Position numbers and translations under genes: made by a program. Source: a virus. From it: DNA of 60,283 nt. Positions 1-8,413 of this stretch are shown here, piece after piece. Position 1 is the first letter of the stretch. The number at the start of each line of letters is the position of its first letter. The stretch spans positions 1 to 60,283 of the IMG/VR virus record IMGVR_UViG_3300015360_000004, one strand, 5' to 3'. The notes under the pieces are model-generated. The model did not search any database, was not told the DNA's origin, and worked only from the letters and a program-made list of their open reading frames with translations.

Positions 1-64
1 CAGCTTGTCCTCGCCTGCACGGGTAAGCAGGAAGTCGGATGCCTTCAGGTTCGCGTCACGCTTC
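1..64. repeat. terminal direct repeat, left copy (assembly closure)
   Basis: The first 64 bases are identical to 60220-60283. The repeat falls inside one reading frame (portal-MuF), which stays open and in register across the joint. This is what an assembler leaves on a circular or circularly permuted molecule. It is not evidence for a physical genome end. Confidence 0.93.
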
Positions 65-1653
65 AGGTGTTTCTGCTGACTGAGCCATTCGTCCACCAGG
101 TCTTCCATCCGGTTTCTCTGGGATGTGAAGAGTTTGACCATGGCGTCCTTCCAGGCGCGCTCTGGTGCCTTCAGGCTCTTGGTGACCCACTCTATCCAGA
201 CCTTGGTCCGTTCGTCCACTTGGAGGATGACTCCGTCCGCGGATTTCGACTTGGTGGGTTCCTTGGAGGGCGGAAGCTTGGGATTCTCCTCAGGGGTCTC
301 TTCCTTGGGTGCCTCGATTTCCGGGAGGGCGGCTTCTGGCGCTCCGCCGAACAGCTGGGACTCGCCCAGGATTGTGCCGTCGGCCAGGTTGACGCGGGAG
401 CCCTGCACTAGCGGCAGCTTCAGCCAGGGGTAGTTGTCGGAGTCGACCGGGATTTCAAGCAGGCGGTAGGCCTCGACCGGAGGGGTTCCCTGCCGGATGA
501 GGACGTCGGCGGCGTTGATTTTGTCCTTGAGGTCGGGCTTGAGGGCGTCGATGGTGGAGACATCGGGGAACAGCGTGTAGTTCTTGCGGTCGACGTGCTC
601 GACCCAGCGGGAGTTGACGGACTCGAACGCCTTCTTGATGAGCGGGATGACCGTCTCCTGCCAGAAGGACTTCTTCGCGGCGGCCGCCGTGCCCTCGTCT
701 ATGGTGTCGTAGAGGCCGAGCATGAACTTCGAGACCTTGTAGGCCGCTAGCACCTCGTCCATCTTCATCTTCTTCTGGTCCACGGCCTGCATGTCGGCCA
801 TCTTCTGGGCTGTGGCCTGGTAGGTGAGGCCCGAATGGAGAAGGGCGGTGCGGCCTGACTTGTCCACGCCCTCGTAGGCGGCTGACCAGCGTTGCTTTAG
901 GTCGTCGGCCTGGGGCTTCGTCAGTGACTTCTCGGTCGTGAGCACGCCGCCGATGTTCGCGTTGTTCTCGGCGAACCTGGTCCCGAGCTCGGAGAGCTTG
1001 ACATCGGAGTCGGCCGCCATCGCCGCCGCCGCGTACGGGCTCATGCCGAGGAGCATGTTGTAGGGATTATAGAGGTGGATGCGGACCACTTCCCACGGTC
1101 TGTAGAGCAGCGGCTCCGACCCGGGGATGCGGAGTTCCCATCCGACGTGCACGCCTTCGACTACCTTGGCGAACATCACCTCGTCCGTGAACGGGTACAG
1201 TTCGTCGGGAAGCTCGCCCAGACCGAAGTCGCAGGCCTCGCTGCCCTTGGGTTTATCGCCGACGAGAAAGACCTGGCCGCCCGGGGTTCGGGTTGTGGGG
1301 AGCAGGAGGCCGAGGAAGATTGCCTCGATGAACTGCGAGCGGGTCATGTAAGGGTTCGGCCGACGGAGCAGTTTGAGGAGCGCATGCTCCTTAACCTTGG
1401 TCTTCATATCCTGGTCGGTAAACAAGCAGACCGGAAGGGCCGACGCGTTGATTGCGATGACCGAAGCGCAGGCGTATACCCAGGTATAGTGCTGGTATGG
1501 CCGTTCACGGACCGCCCGGGCCATGCTTCCACTGTCTCCGCGCTGCTGCGCCATGGAGAACAGGAACTTGGGGTCAAAGTCAGGCGTCTGCTGTCTCAGG
1601 TGGATGGGGAGACCGTCCGCGCCGAGGAGTCCTTCTATCATGTCCATTCGCAT
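1..1653 (-). CDS. portal protein, N-terminal part of portal-MuF fusion (continues at 60219)
   Basis: Forms the dodecameric portal through which DNA is packaged. I translated from ATG at 1653, five bases after the terminase stop. The product starts MRMDMIEGLLGADG and holds HK97-type portal signatures, including a TWVYACASVIAINASALPV segment, LRRPNPYMT, and VVRIHLYNPYNMLLGMSP before a stem-like region. The frame reaches base 1 without a stop. Because 60220-60283 duplicates 1-64, it continues at 60219 in the same register to the stop at 59653, giving about 739 residues. The last ~150 residues are a MuF domain. ATG codons at 1647 and 1641 are alternative starts. Confidence 0.9.
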   Translation of the reverse strand, partial: MRMDMIEGLLGADGLPIHLRQQTPDFDPKFLFSMAQQRGDSGSMARAVRERPYQHYTWVYACASVIAINASALPVCLFTDQDMKTKVKEHALLKLLRRPNPYMTRSQFIEAIFLGLLLPTTRTPGGQVFLVGDKPKGSEACDFGLGELPDELYPFTDEVMFAKVVEGVHVGWELRIPGSEPLLYRPWEVVRIHLYNPYNMLLGMSPYAAAAMAADSDVKLSELGTRFAENNANIGGVLTTEKSLTKPQADDLKQRWSAAYEGVDKSGRTALLHSGLTYQATAQKMADMQAVDQKKMKMDEVLAAYKVSKFMLGLYDTIDEGTAAAAKKSFWQETVIPLIKKAFESVNSRWVEHVDRKNYTLFPDVSTIDALKPDLKDKINAADVLIRQGTPPVEAYRLLEIPVDSDNYPWLKLPLVQGSRVNLADGTILGESQLFGGAPEAALPEIEAPKEETPEENPKLPPSKEPTKSKSADGVILQVDERTKVWIEWVTKSLKAPERAWKDAMVKLFTSQRNRMEDLVDEWLSQQKHLKRDANLKASDFLLTRAGEDKL

Positions 1654-1657
1654 TTCC

Positions 1658-3076
1658 TCAGAGGACAACGAAGTCCGGTGCGGGTGTAACGGTGTCGTAT
1701 ATCTGGCCCCAAATTCCGTAGAAGAACGAATCTCCTTTATCGGGCGAGCGTTTCGCCTCCTTACGCATCCTGTCCTTGTCCCAGATGAGGATTTTCTTCT
1801 CCTGCTTGACGTCGTATCCGAAGATGGATAGGTCAGACTTGAGCTCGGCGTCGTCTATGCCGCCGACCTCACCGCGCTGGCAGAGCATCTTGGCGTTCCA
1901 GCACACCTGGGCGCGGAGGTTGTAGAAAGCGAGGGGGCCTTCCATGTTCTGCTCAAGCGGGGCATCGCCGCCGCGCATCATCTGTACGTCGTGGCCGAGC
2001 GCACAAAGTCTGTCGTAGACGCCGGCGCCTACGCCAACGACGTCGACGACGACGCGATGGTCTGGTATCTTGTACATGAGAATCTGCTCATGAACGACCT
2101 TGGCGACCTCCTGGGTGTCGGACCTCTCCAGGATGATTTGGTCGCCTTCCTTGTTGAGGCCGAGGAAGCGGGTGATGACGGTCTTGTCCGAGCCGAACCA
2201 GCCCACGTCGACTCCGAGAGAGCGCTCCAGCTGCCTCTCCTGCTCGGGGGTGTAGTCCAGCAGGTACTCGGCCTTGTGGATATCCTCCCAGGAGATGAGC
2301 TGATTTCGCTCGTCGGTGGCATCCCAAGAGCCTTCCACGAAGCGCTTGTACATCTTCGGGTCCATGTTCTTGAGCGAGGCCTTGTACGCCTCCGCGATGT
2401 GCGGGTTGTCCGTGATGAGGGACTGGAGGAAATAAAATGGCGCAGGGAGCTTTCCACGGACATGGGGGTCGTAGAACTTCCGCTTGAGATACCCTTGGGA
2501 GGGGTTGCACGTTGCCGCGACCAGTGGATGGGGTTGGACGGGGCGGGGGTTGTGCTCGGAGATGGGGATAATCCAGCTCCCTGCGCGTTCGATTGCCTTG
2601 TCGAAGGAGGCCTCGTTCAATTCATTGGCCTCCTCAAGGCCGAATCCGTTCACTTCAAGACCCTTCCACCTGTTGAGGTCTGGGTCATCCTGGAAGGACT
2701 CGGCGAAGAAGAGAATCTGGGAGCCGTTGGAGAACGTGGCCACCAGGTCGGTCTGGTTGAACTCGATTTCGTGGAAGGTCTTTCCCTTCGGCGCTATCTT
2801 CCTGTAGGAGGGAAGGGTGTTGCGCTTGAGGGTGGGGCGGTCGGTGCGGACTATCGCCCACCGTGAACCGGGGTAGACCCGGCAGAGGATGATGAAGAGC
2901 CCGAGCAGCGCGAAGGTCTTCCCGCCGCGGATGCCGCCCCCGAACAGGAGGTAGTTGTACTCCCCGCACATCGCGGCCTCGATGAACCGCGTCTGCTTGT
3001 CGGAGAATACGAGCGGACCTGCGGGTTGCGGGTCCATGGCCACCTTCGCGGCCTTTTGGTCGATGACGCTAGTCAT
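1658..3076 (-). CDS. terL: terminase large subunit
   Basis: Packaging motor and headful or cos nuclease, acting at the portal. The 472-residue protein has Walker [10 protein letters not shown] (46-54), a Walker-B-like acidic run near GFGLEEANE (144-152) and a coupling motif AATCNP (187-192). An RNase-H-fold nuclease half follows, with D290 in GVDVGW and D345 in VVVDVVG. Length is normal. The start overlaps the stop of the upstream HNH-like gene by eight bases, and the portal follows directly, the usual gene order. The small subunit is not adjacent but lies at 4856-5320. Confidence 0.95.
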   Translation of the reverse strand: MTSVIDQKAAKVAMDPQPAGPLVFSDKQTRFIEAAMCGEYNYLLFGGGIRGGKTFALLGLFIILCRVYPGSRWAIVRTDRPTLKRNTLPSYRKIAPKGKTFHEIEFNQTDLVATFSNGSQILFFAESFQDDPDLNRWKGLEVNGFGLEEANELNEASFDKAIERAGSWIIPISEHNPRPVQPHPLVAATCNPSQGYLKRKFYDPHVRGKLPAPFYFLQSLITDNPHIAEAYKASLKNMDPKMYKRFVEGSWDATDERNQLISWEDIHKAEYLLDYTPEQERQLERSLGVDVGWFGSDKTVITRFLGLNKEGDQIILERSDTQEVAKVVHEQILMYKIPDHRVVVDVVGVGAGVYDRLCALGHDVQMMRGGDAPLEQNMEGPLAFYNLRAQVCWNAKMLCQRGEVGGIDDAELKSDLSIFGYDVKQEKKILIWDKDRMRKEAKRSPDKGDSFFYGIWGQIYDTVTPAPDFVVL

Positions 3077-3395
3077 CTTCCGGCAGGTCCTTCCAGGCGG
3101 CGGTCGCCTTCATTGCCTTCACGCGGTTGGAGGAGCGGCGGTTGTTCGCCTGCTCCTTCGCGGAAGCCCACTTGCAGTTGGTCGGGCCGTAGGGCCCGTC
3201 GTTGTCGATGCGGTCGAGCGTCATTCCGTCAGGCCGCAACCCCATGTCCTTCACGAACACGTCGAAAGAGGCCCACGACGGGTGGATGGTAATCCCCCTC
3301 CCGCCGTGGTTCTTGAACTTCTCTCGATTGGGGTTGTTGACCCTATAGAACATGGACTTCCACGTCATATAGGTCGGCTTGTGGAATTCGCTCAC
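3069..3395 (-). CDS. HNH-like small protein next to terminase
   Basis: 108 residues. It carries [14 protein letters not shown], then [17 protein letters not shown] and EQANNRR. This is the pattern of a widespread phage family related to HNH and homing endonucleases, in which the first His is replaced (DRID). No zinc knuckle is visible. HNH proteins coded beside terminase are needed for genome cutting in several phages. It could be such a packaging partner or a free-standing homing nuclease. Activity cannot be judged from sequence alone. Confidence 0.7.
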   Translation of the reverse strand: MSEFHKPTYMTWKSMFYRVNNPNREKFKNHGGRGITIHPSWASFDVFVKDMGLRPDGMTLDRIDNDGPYGPTNCKWASAKEQANNRRSSNRVKAMKATAAWKDLPEDD

Positions 3396-3407
3396 TCCGT
3401 TTGTCCC

Positions 3408-3893
3408 TTAGTTCGCGAACAGCCTGAGGCGCTTGACGTTCTTGTCGCCGCGGATGGTCATGTACACCAGCTCCAGGGCCTGGAGGAAGGTCGGGGCGGC
3501 TCCTGGGGCGGTCGACAGGGCTGCGAGGGCCACTCCGGCGCCGAGGATGGCGGTCCCGCCGACGAGGGCGTCATAGGTGTTGGCCGGCACGACCATGAAC
3601 TGGTGGAAGACGGGGCGGGCGGCCGCGTCCGCGACGTTGACCGTCAGGATGCCGAGGGTGTTGGTATCCGTGGCCCCGAGGGAGAGGTCGTACATTCCTA
3701 CTTCGTCGTAGGCGGCCCCTGCGTCGGAGGCCCCCTGGTCGGCGACCGCGGGGATGATGTTCCCGCCGTTCTTGGAGAGGCGCACGTTGGCCTTCTGGAT
3801 GGTGAGGGCGGCCTCGGCGGTGACGCCGTCGGTCGCGTCGACGAAAGGGCCGGCTTTGATGGTGGCGGCGGTGGACTGCTTCAGGTAAATCAT
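3408..3893 (-). CDS. conserved phage virion-associated protein
   Basis: 161 residues starting MIYLKQSTAATIKAGPFVD and containing VFHQFMVVPANTYDALVGG. I recognise this as a common phage protein of unknown function with a beta-rich N-terminal part (GPFVDxTDG, TIxKxxxRL, YDLxLxATDT). It is found near head and tail genes in many siphoviruses. Here it lies between terminase genes. No membrane segment or enzyme motif is visible. A structural or adaptor role is inferred from relatives and context only. Confidence 0.75.
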   Translation of the reverse strand: MIYLKQSTAATIKAGPFVDATDGVTAEAALTIQKANVRLSKNGGNIIPAVADQGASDAGAAYDEVGMYDLSLGATDTNTLGILTVNVADAAARPVFHQFMVVPANTYDALVGGTAILGAGVALAALSTAPGAAPTFLQALELVYMTIRGDKNVKRLRLFAN

Positions 3894-3949
3894 GCGGACC
3901 TCTTGGTTTGGAAGGGGGTGGTGATGGAAGGGCGGAAAGGCGTGGAGGT

Positions 3950-4090
3950 CTAGAGCCGGCCGTGCCAGCGTTCTCGACCGCGGAGCCTGGTGACCTCGCC
4001 GCAGCCGTCCGCGGTGGACTTCTGTATCAGGAGCTCAAGGGCGATGAGGTCGAGGTCCTGGCGGAGCCTGGCCTCGTATCTCTGGTGCAT
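3950..4090 (-). CDS. small basic helical ORF, possible spanin-like membrane protein
   Basis: From ATG at 4090 the frame encodes 46 residues beginning MHQRYEARLRQDLDLIALEL. The same frame stays open upstream to about 4180 and would add a hydrophobic stretch (LNLALATSLALCLAASAL), like the membrane anchor of an inner-membrane spanin. No ATG, GTG or TTG lies at the head of that stretch. The true start is therefore unclear, and a start within the gene ending at 4179 by frameshift cannot be excluded. No function is assigned. Confidence 0.35.
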   Translation of the reverse strand: MHQRYEARLRQDLDLIALELLIQKSTADGCGEVTRLRGRERWHGRL

Positions 4091-4178
4091 GACTCTCTCG
4101 GCCAGCCTGGCCCGATACGAGAGGGCGGAGGCGGCGAGGCATAACGCCAGCGAGGTCGCCAGCGCGAGGTTGAGGGCC

Positions 4179-4826
4179 TTAGACGTTCGAAGGTCCCTGC
4201 TTGAAGGAGTACGAGCCGTCCGGCCTGGTTTCGAAACGGCCTTCGTACTTGAAGGTGATGGGTTCGCCGGTCATGCGCGGCTCAAAGGTGAGGGTCGCCG
4301 GTGCCCCGACCTTGTCGAACTCGAATTTGACGTTGTGCGTGGTGGGTCCTCGATGGTTGAGGTAGTCCGGTCGCCATGAGACGCCGCCTCCTGGCACCAC
4401 CGAGGACGCCATGCCGCAGGCCTTGAGGCAGTCCTCGATTGAGGGGCGATGGGTTCTTCGCGAGGTTCCGGAAAAAAATCGGGCAAACGTACGTACGTTT
4501 TTTCCCAAATTTCCGGTACGCATTTTGGGGGTAGCCCCAAGGCCTGATAGGGCCTCAACGGGTTCCGCAGGCGGGGTGGGGGTGCGCGTGCGTGCAGCCC
4601 TGGACGACGTCGATTTGAGCCCCTGCGGAGTCGCGTGGCCAGCCCGACCAGGGGCCAGGTGTCCAAGCAGGGGGCCCAAGCCAGAACAAGCCTGGCCCTT
4701 GCCGCTATCATCCACGGCGTGAATGGCTCGGCCAATTGCCATGCCGGCATTTCGTATGCCGTCAACTACGGCCAGCGTAGTTATGGTCATGCGGTCCAGT
4801 ACCGCCTGAATGTTGACGAATGGCAA
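4179..4826 (-). CDS. hypothetical protein, start uncertain
   Basis: The 215-residue frame is open from ATG 4826. Only the last ~80 residues (from an internal ATG at 4412) look like ordinary protein, with KFEFDKVGAP and YEGRFETRPDGSYSF suggesting a beta-rich domain. The middle is low-complexity Arg/Pro/Ala. It is crossed at 4468-4516 by a long palindrome that looks regulatory. The shorter version, 4179-4412, is a real alternative. I do not recognise a family. Confidence 0.4.
   Translation of the reverse strand: MPFVNIQAVLDRMTITTLAVVDGIRNAGMAIGRAIHAVDDSGKGQACSGLGPLLGHLAPGRAGHATPQGLKSTSSRAARTRTPTPPAEPVEALSGLGATPKMRTGNLGKNVRTFARFFSGTSRRTHRPSIEDCLKACGMASSVVPGGGVSWRPDYLNHRGPTTHNVKFEFDKVGAPATLTFEPRMTGEPITFKYEGRFETRPDGSYSFKQGPSNV
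4468..4516. promoter_or_regulatory. long palindrome around CGTACGTACG
   Basis: A perfect 16-base palindrome AAACGTACGTACGTTT (4485-4500) is flanked by GGG/CCC and outer CCGGAAA/TTTCCGG arms, about 49 bases in all. The core decamer occurs again at 5465-5474 in the terminase-operon control region. It could be a regulator site or an RNA hairpin. It argues that this part of the overlapping frame is not coding. Confidence 0.45.
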
Positions 4827-4855
4827 TCTATTAGCTGTTGGGACTGTAATCGGGC

Positions 4856-5320
4856 CTAGAAGCTGAGCTTCTTAGCTCCGATTTGCCATTCTTCTGGGTG
4901 GGAGGGGGTGGGAGTAGAAACCTTTACCGTGGACTCCTTGGCGTATTCGGCCTTGAACTTTCTCTCAAGGAACCAAGTAGAGCTCTGGAAGTTGATGCTG
5001 CCATTGTGCACCTTCTGCAGGTGGTGGAACTTACATTGTGCCATGGCGCGGTCGAACGATGTCCGGAGTCCAAAGTGATTGCCTGCATAGAGCGCATAGA
5101 ATCTTTTGGGGTCTAAGCCATTGAGGAGGGCGACGTCCTCAAGGGATGCACCCTTGGTGAACTGCTCGCACATCTCCCCCATCAGCTTATCGGTAAAGGC
5201 GGTTATCTCGGCGGGGAACTTGGAAACGGGTAAATCATCCTGGACTTTAGCCATGAAAGTCAGGTGCTGGACTTTAACGGTCGGCACGGATGTCTCTTTG
5301 GCTACCAGAATTTTCCCCAT
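4856..5320 (-). CDS. terS: terminase small subunit (putative)
   Basis: Recognises phage DNA and hands it to the large subunit. 154 residues. An N-terminal helix-turn-helix-like region (GASLEDVALLNGLDPKRFYA, about 77-96) is followed by helices ending INFQSSTWFLERKFKAEYAK. The AWFLERKFP-type motif is typical of one small-terminase class. It is the first gene after the AT-rich control region at 5321-5670 and heads the packaging and structural operon. Three ORFs separate it from terL. Confidence 0.72.
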   Translation of the reverse strand: MGKILVAKETSVPTVKVQHLTFMAKVQDDLPVSKFPAEITAFTDKLMGEMCEQFTKGASLEDVALLNGLDPKRFYALYAGNHFGLRTSFDRAMAQCKFHHLQKVHNGSINFQSSTWFLERKFKAEYAKESTVKVSTPTPSHPEEWQIGAKKLSF

Positions 5321-5378
5321 ATAAGCAATACGGCGCGGGGGAGAATAATATCGCGATTATAATAATAATATCGCTATT

Positions 5379-5409
5379 ATTTTAGTCGTTACAACAAATA
5401 CTGTGTCAA
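5379..5409 (-). promoter_or_regulatory. sigma70-like promoter upstream of terS
   Basis: On the minus strand a perfect -35 TTGACA (5404-5409) precedes TAAAAT (5379-5384) with 19 bases between. A CGAATCTG/CAGATTCG inverted repeat sits just upstream of the -35. It would start transcription towards terS at 5320. The spacing is long, so strength is uncertain. Confidence 0.5.
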
Positions 5410-5539
5410 CAACGAATCTGCCTCAGATTCGCTCCGATTGACCAAGTAGTAATGATTCCATTATCGTACGTACGCTTAGGTCATTCGCCCGTGACGGGAA
5501 CATGGGCGTTACCGTATCTGCGATGTTTCCATTATTCGC

Positions 5540-5636
5540 CGCTCTTCCGCTCTTAACGAACAGCGTATACTATATTTCTTATAATAATAATATTATTATT
5601 ATTAAATAATCATATATATGCACTTCGTTAAGAGCG
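5540..5636. promoter_or_regulatory. inverted-repeat element A (paralogue of element B)
   Basis: CGCTCTTAACGAA (5548-5560) is the exact reverse complement of 5624-5636. The 63 bases between are almost pure A/T, built on TAATAATATTATTATT. The left arm repeats CGCTCTT twice. Arm sequence, AT core and flank (AAGAGCGGAAGAG followed by ATGGAAA on the minus strand) match the element at 41247-41349. It is a candidate shared operator or replication origin. Confidence 0.7.
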
Positions 5637-5670
5637 AGCAACCCCCTTCAAATCGCGTGAACGGAGCGCT

Positions 5671-6147
5671 TTATTTTTCCGAAGCCTTTACGCCGAGCCT
5701 TTTCACCCAAAACCGCTGCACCCAAACGCCTCCCGTGGCGTCCTCCCGCGGCACCTTCACGAGGCTCCCGGAGCTCTCCATGACCTCGCCGTAGGCCACG
5801 CCCTGTCCCGTCCACCACTTGATGGGAGTCCCTACCGCTAGTTTATCCATGCCCCCCGCCCCCCTTTTCCAAGCCGCCTCGGGCCTAAGCCGCTTCCTTT
5901 CGGCCGCCTCTATCTCCTTCCGCCTCTCCCTCTCGCCTTCGGGCAGCTTATTCCACGTACCCCTCCGCCTCGACAGGCATAGCCTCCTGAGCAGGCAGCT
6001 CGCCCACACCTTGGAGGCCGTGGTCCCGAACTCCTCCTGCAACAGCCGTATGGCCAGCACGGGGTCCTGTATCTTCTCCTCGCGAAGCCTCAGGGAATAC
6101 TCGGCCAACTCCATCCCGGCCAGCACCTTCGTCCCCTGGCTAGCCAT
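5671..6147 (-). CDS. hypothetical protein, charged N-terminus
   Basis: 158 residues. A helical first half is rich in Arg, Lys and Glu (SRRRGTWNKLPEGERERRKE). A small C-terminal domain follows with GTPIKWWTGQGVAYGEVM and VKVPREDATGGVWV, reminiscent of a short SH3-like barrel. Its start overlaps the stop of the SLOG gene by eight bases. I do not recognise a family. It is the last gene before the terminase control region. Confidence 0.65.
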   Translation of the reverse strand: MASQGTKVLAGMELAEYSLRLREEKIQDPVLAIRLLQEEFGTTASKVWASCLLRRLCLSRRRGTWNKLPEGERERRKEIEAAERKRLRPEAAWKRGAGGMDKLAVGTPIKWWTGQGVAYGEVMESSGSLVKVPREDATGGVWVQRFWVKRLGVKASEK

Positions 6148-6571
6148 CCGCGGCCACCCCAGGAAGGCGGGTCGAGACCCTCGCCAGCGTCCGCTTGAGG
6201 AAGGGCGTCCGCTTCGGGACGTCGGTCTCCGCTAGGTTAAGCGTGAAGACCTTCAGCCCCTTCGCAAGCGCCGTGGTAATCATGTTGCCGGTTCCGGGGC
6301 TCCGTCCGTCCCATACGGCTATGAGGGCGTCGGCGTATTCGGCCATCCGCGTATTCCTGACGGGGCCGGCGGACGTCCCGTATTTCCCCCACTCGGCCGA
6401 GAAGACGGTGAACCTCAGGGACCTGGACCTCGCCCACCGCTCCCCCAGCTCGTCGACCCCCTTGGCCCCTCCGCTCACGACCTCGGTAATCTCGAACCCC
6501 GAGCGCTCGACGGCCTGATAGACGAGGCGCGAGTCGAATATGGTTCGGCTCCCCGCGATGATGACCTTCAA
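6140..6571 (-). CDS. SLOG-fold protein (DUF2493/YspA-like), TTG start
   Basis: About 143 residues. KVIIAGSRTI at the N-terminus, VVSGGAKGVDELGERWA, and RNTRMAEYADALIAVWDG identify the Rossmann-like SLOG family, which binds nucleotide-derived ligands. ATG at 6619 would add 16 unrelated residues and overlap the upstream zinc-peptide gene. TTG at 6571 lies behind GGGAGGGGG and overlaps the upstream stop as TTGA, so I prefer it. In phages these proteins are common and of unproven role. Confidence 0.8.
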   Translation of the reverse strand: MKVIIAGSRTIFDSRLVYQAVERSGFEITEVVSGGAKGVDELGERWARSRSLRFTVFSAEWGKYGTSAGPVRNTRMAEYADALIAVWDGRSPGTGNMITTALAKGLKVFTLNLAETDVPKRTPFLKRTLARVSTRLPGVAADG

Positions 6572-6732
6572 GACGCCCCCTCCCGCTCTTGGACTTCGTT
6601 TTCTTTCTGCTTCGGACAATAGCTTTTACAGGGGCACCCTTTGGCTAAACAAGGCCGCTTAGCCCATAAGGAATGCGTCCGGTTAACGTGCCCGCATTCG
6701 CACCGGATAAAGTTTATATCTGCACTCTTCAT
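6568..6732 (-). CDS. 54-residue zinc-ribbon-like peptide
   Basis: Read by hand: starts MKSADINFIRCECGHVNRTH and contains six Cys (CEC, C, CPC, C). This can supply one zinc site of ribbon type. GGGAGGG lies just upstream of ATG 6732, the start overlaps the previous stop as ATGA, and the stop overlaps the TTG of the SLOG gene. Tight coupling on both sides supports a real gene. The function is unknown. Confidence 0.75.
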   Translation of the reverse strand: MKSADINFIRCECGHVNRTHSLWAKRPCLAKGCPCKSYCPKQKENEVQEREGAS

Positions 6733-6980
6733 TCTTCCCTCCCGTCATCCCATTCAATGTCACCAAGCCTATGCATCCAACGGCCCAATGGCTCGCCTGT
6801 GCTGGAGTCAACCATCGTCATCTCCATCACCGGCGTCGTCGGCATGGGCCAATCCTCCGGGCTGTCCGCGCCCACCAACTCCAGGTGGCCTTCGACCTCG
6901 TCAACCCAATAGATTATGCGGCGGCTGGCGCGCATGTACAGCCACCTTCCCGGCCTGTCTGGCGCGATTAGCTCTCTCAT
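6729..6980 (-). CDS. hypothetical protein
   Basis: 83 residues, starting MRELIAPDRPGRWLYMRASR, with alternating hydrophobic/charged segments (IIYWVDEVEGHLELVGA) that suggest a small beta domain, and an acidic tail. No clear ribosome-binding site precedes ATG 6980. An 80-base gap separates it from the upstream membrane-protein gene. It is coupled by ATGA to the zinc peptide downstream. No family recognised. Confidence 0.65.
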   Translation of the reverse strand: MRELIAPDRPGRWLYMRASRRIIYWVDEVEGHLELVGADSPEDWPMPTTPVMEMTMVDSSTGEPLGRWMHRLGDIEWDDGREE

Positions 6981-7059
6981 CTGTCGAAATCTAGTCTCTT
7001 AGCGGGAGACTGGCGTGAGGCCCTGGTCACGGAAGACGCCGAGGGAAGTCCATCGGCTG

Positions 7060-7815
7060 CTAAGGCTTTTCCGTTCCCTTGGCCTTGAGCAGCGAAATGA
7101 GGGAGCTGATGGCGAATCCGGCGGTGAAGCCCAACGCTATTCCGCCGCCGACTATCCCCAGGAGCCAGACCCACAGGCCGATGTCCGCGTTCAACCACAC
7201 CCATGCCGCCGATATTCGCTCCGGCACGACCAGTGGCTGGACAATCATGTCCACCGCCTGTGGGCAATCGACCGTTTTCGGCGCCTTCTCCCCGAACTTG
7301 TACGAGGTGGCGAGCATAGCACTTAGGCTCATCAGCGATACGCCAAAGGCCAATAGCATGGTCCTTCTGGTACCTGAGTCGCGAGCAGTGGAGTGAAGGC
7401 GCGCCTGCTTGTACACCTCCCCCGAAACCTTGGACACCTCCTTCATGACACCCAGCGTGTTTTCCACCTGCATGGTGATTCCGCGCGAGGTCTTTGCACG
7501 GAGGTGTAGCCCCTCGATGCGGGCCTTCATCTCGATGTTGGAGATTATTCCACGGGTAAGACGCATCTTCTGCTTCCCATCCCTCATCCATATGGAGGGT
7601 GTGCTGCTGTAGAGCCACGATTTCTCGTCTTCCAACGACTGCGCCCAGTTGTTCTCCTGCGTCTCTTCCCGGAGCAGCTTTACAGCCGCCGCGAGGATTG
7701 ACCAAAACTCCTCTTTCATTTCCCTGTTGGGGGAAGCGTCTTCGCCCTTCAGTTCCAGGACAGTCATCCTGGCAAGCAACGCGCGGGTAGATGTGCGGAT
7801 TTCCTCGTTGTTCAT
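7060..7815 (-). CDS. membrane protein with two C-terminal TM segments
   Basis: About 251 residues from ATG 7815 (TTG at 7833 is an in-frame alternative). The first ~140 residues are soluble and helical. Two hydrophobic segments follow: TMLLAFGVSLMSLSAMLATS and LWVWLLGIVGGGIALGF. Between them is a short loop (TVDCPQAVDMIVQPLVVPER). The topology suggests an inner-membrane protein with a large cytoplasmic N-terminal domain. Holin or superinfection-exclusion roles are possible, but nothing in the sequence decides. Confidence 0.65.
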   Translation of the reverse strand: MNNEEIRTSTRALLARMTVLELKGEDASPNREMKEEFWSILAAAVKLLREETQENNWAQSLEDEKSWLYSSTPSIWMRDGKQKMRLTRGIISNIEMKARIEGLHLRAKTSRGITMQVENTLGVMKEVSKVSGEVYKQARLHSTARDSGTRRTMLLAFGVSLMSLSAMLATSYKFGEKAPKTVDCPQAVDMIVQPLVVPERISAAWVWLNADIGLWVWLLGIVGGGIALGFTAGFAISSLISLLKAKGTEKP

Positions 7816-7859
7816 GCCCAGGAAACATAGCAATCCCCTGTGCCAATATCGGTCCCCGC

Positions 7860-8216
7860 TTACCCAATCTCCGCTCTCCCCGCAGTCCTGGTTATCTCCA
7901 AATCCCTGGCTCTAAGCCGTCCGATAACGATTCGCGCTTTGGCAAGACATTGGTCCAATGGGTGGCCGGTGAGTACCCATATCGAGTCTGCAATCACTTG
8001 TTCCGCCGTCTCCAGGGGATTAGGATTGGAATTAGGTGCGTCGATACGCTCTGCATTTAATGCAGTTTGGAATTCATCACTTTTAACCTCCATATGCTTG
8101 CGGCACAAGGGAACATCACCGAAATACGTAACAGCCGGGAGTCCGCATCCGGTGGTGTAGCAGTGCCCGTATGTAGAGAGCATTGGGGAGCTTTGCGGAC
8201 TGTCAAAGTCTTTCAT
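7860..8216 (-). CDS. zinc-finger-containing hypothetical protein
   Basis: 118 residues. Near the N-terminus C-x4-C followed by PLCRKHME gives a Cys3His-type metal site, a pattern seen in small phage proteins that recognise or tag unknown partners. The rest is a helical domain (AEQVIADSIWVLTGHPLDQC). ATG 8216 overlaps the stop of the upstream gene as ATGA. Function unknown. Confidence 0.7.
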   Translation of the reverse strand: MKDFDSPQSSPMLSTYGHCYTTGCGLPAVTYFGDVPLCRKHMEVKSDEFQTALNAERIDAPNSNPNPLETAEQVIADSIWVLTGHPLDQCLAKARIVIGRLRARDLEITRTAGRAEIG

Positions 8217-8413
8217 CCATGCTCCATCAGCGTGGCGACGGCCTTGGCGTTGGCCAGCCTCCTGAAGCGGAGCGTATGCCCGCCCAGCACCAGCCTATAG
8301 TGGGAGGTATTTGGATTAGATGGCGTGTTCGGCGCATGGATGACGTACTCGTGCTCGGTATGCCACCACATCCCGAAGGATTTGTCTTTCTTCCATTTGA
8401 GATTTTCCATCAT
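8213..8413 (-). CDS. hypothetical 66-residue protein
   Basis: Begins MMENLKWKKDKSFGMWWHTE. It is rich in Trp, His and aromatic residues, followed by YRLVLGGHTLRFRRLANAKA, which could be a beta hairpin plus helix. It is coupled to both neighbours by overlapping stop-start codons. No family recognised. Confidence 0.65.
   Translation of the reverse strand: MMENLKWKKDKSFGMWWHTEHEYVIHAPNTPSNPNTSHYRLVLGGHTLRFRRLANAKAVATLMEHG

Larger units (their letters stand above)
5321..5670. promoter_or_regulatory. control region of the virion operon
   Basis: 350 bases without a gene. Contents: an AT-rich TCGCGA palindrome at 5344-5365 (repeated inverted at 36998-37019), a promoter candidate (5379-5409), an inverted repeat CGAATCTG/CAGATTCG (about 5413-5431), CGTACGTACG at 5465-5474, a GC-rich inverted repeat near 5487-5510, and the long inverted-repeat element at 5540-5636. 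Confidence 0.7.

Noticed and set aside
1-64. Physical terminal repeat of the virion genome
   Set aside because: The repeat is 64 bases, inside one coding frame, and the frame closes in register. It is better explained by circular assembly.
5540-5645. CRISPR-like or tandem-repeat array
   Set aside because: There is one inverted pair with an A/T core, no spaced direct repeats, and no cas genes in the window.
6977-7867. 296-codon minus-strand frame
   Set aside because: Out of frame with the membrane protein at 7060-7815, with Gly/Arg/His-biased composition. The alternative frame has clear membrane segments.
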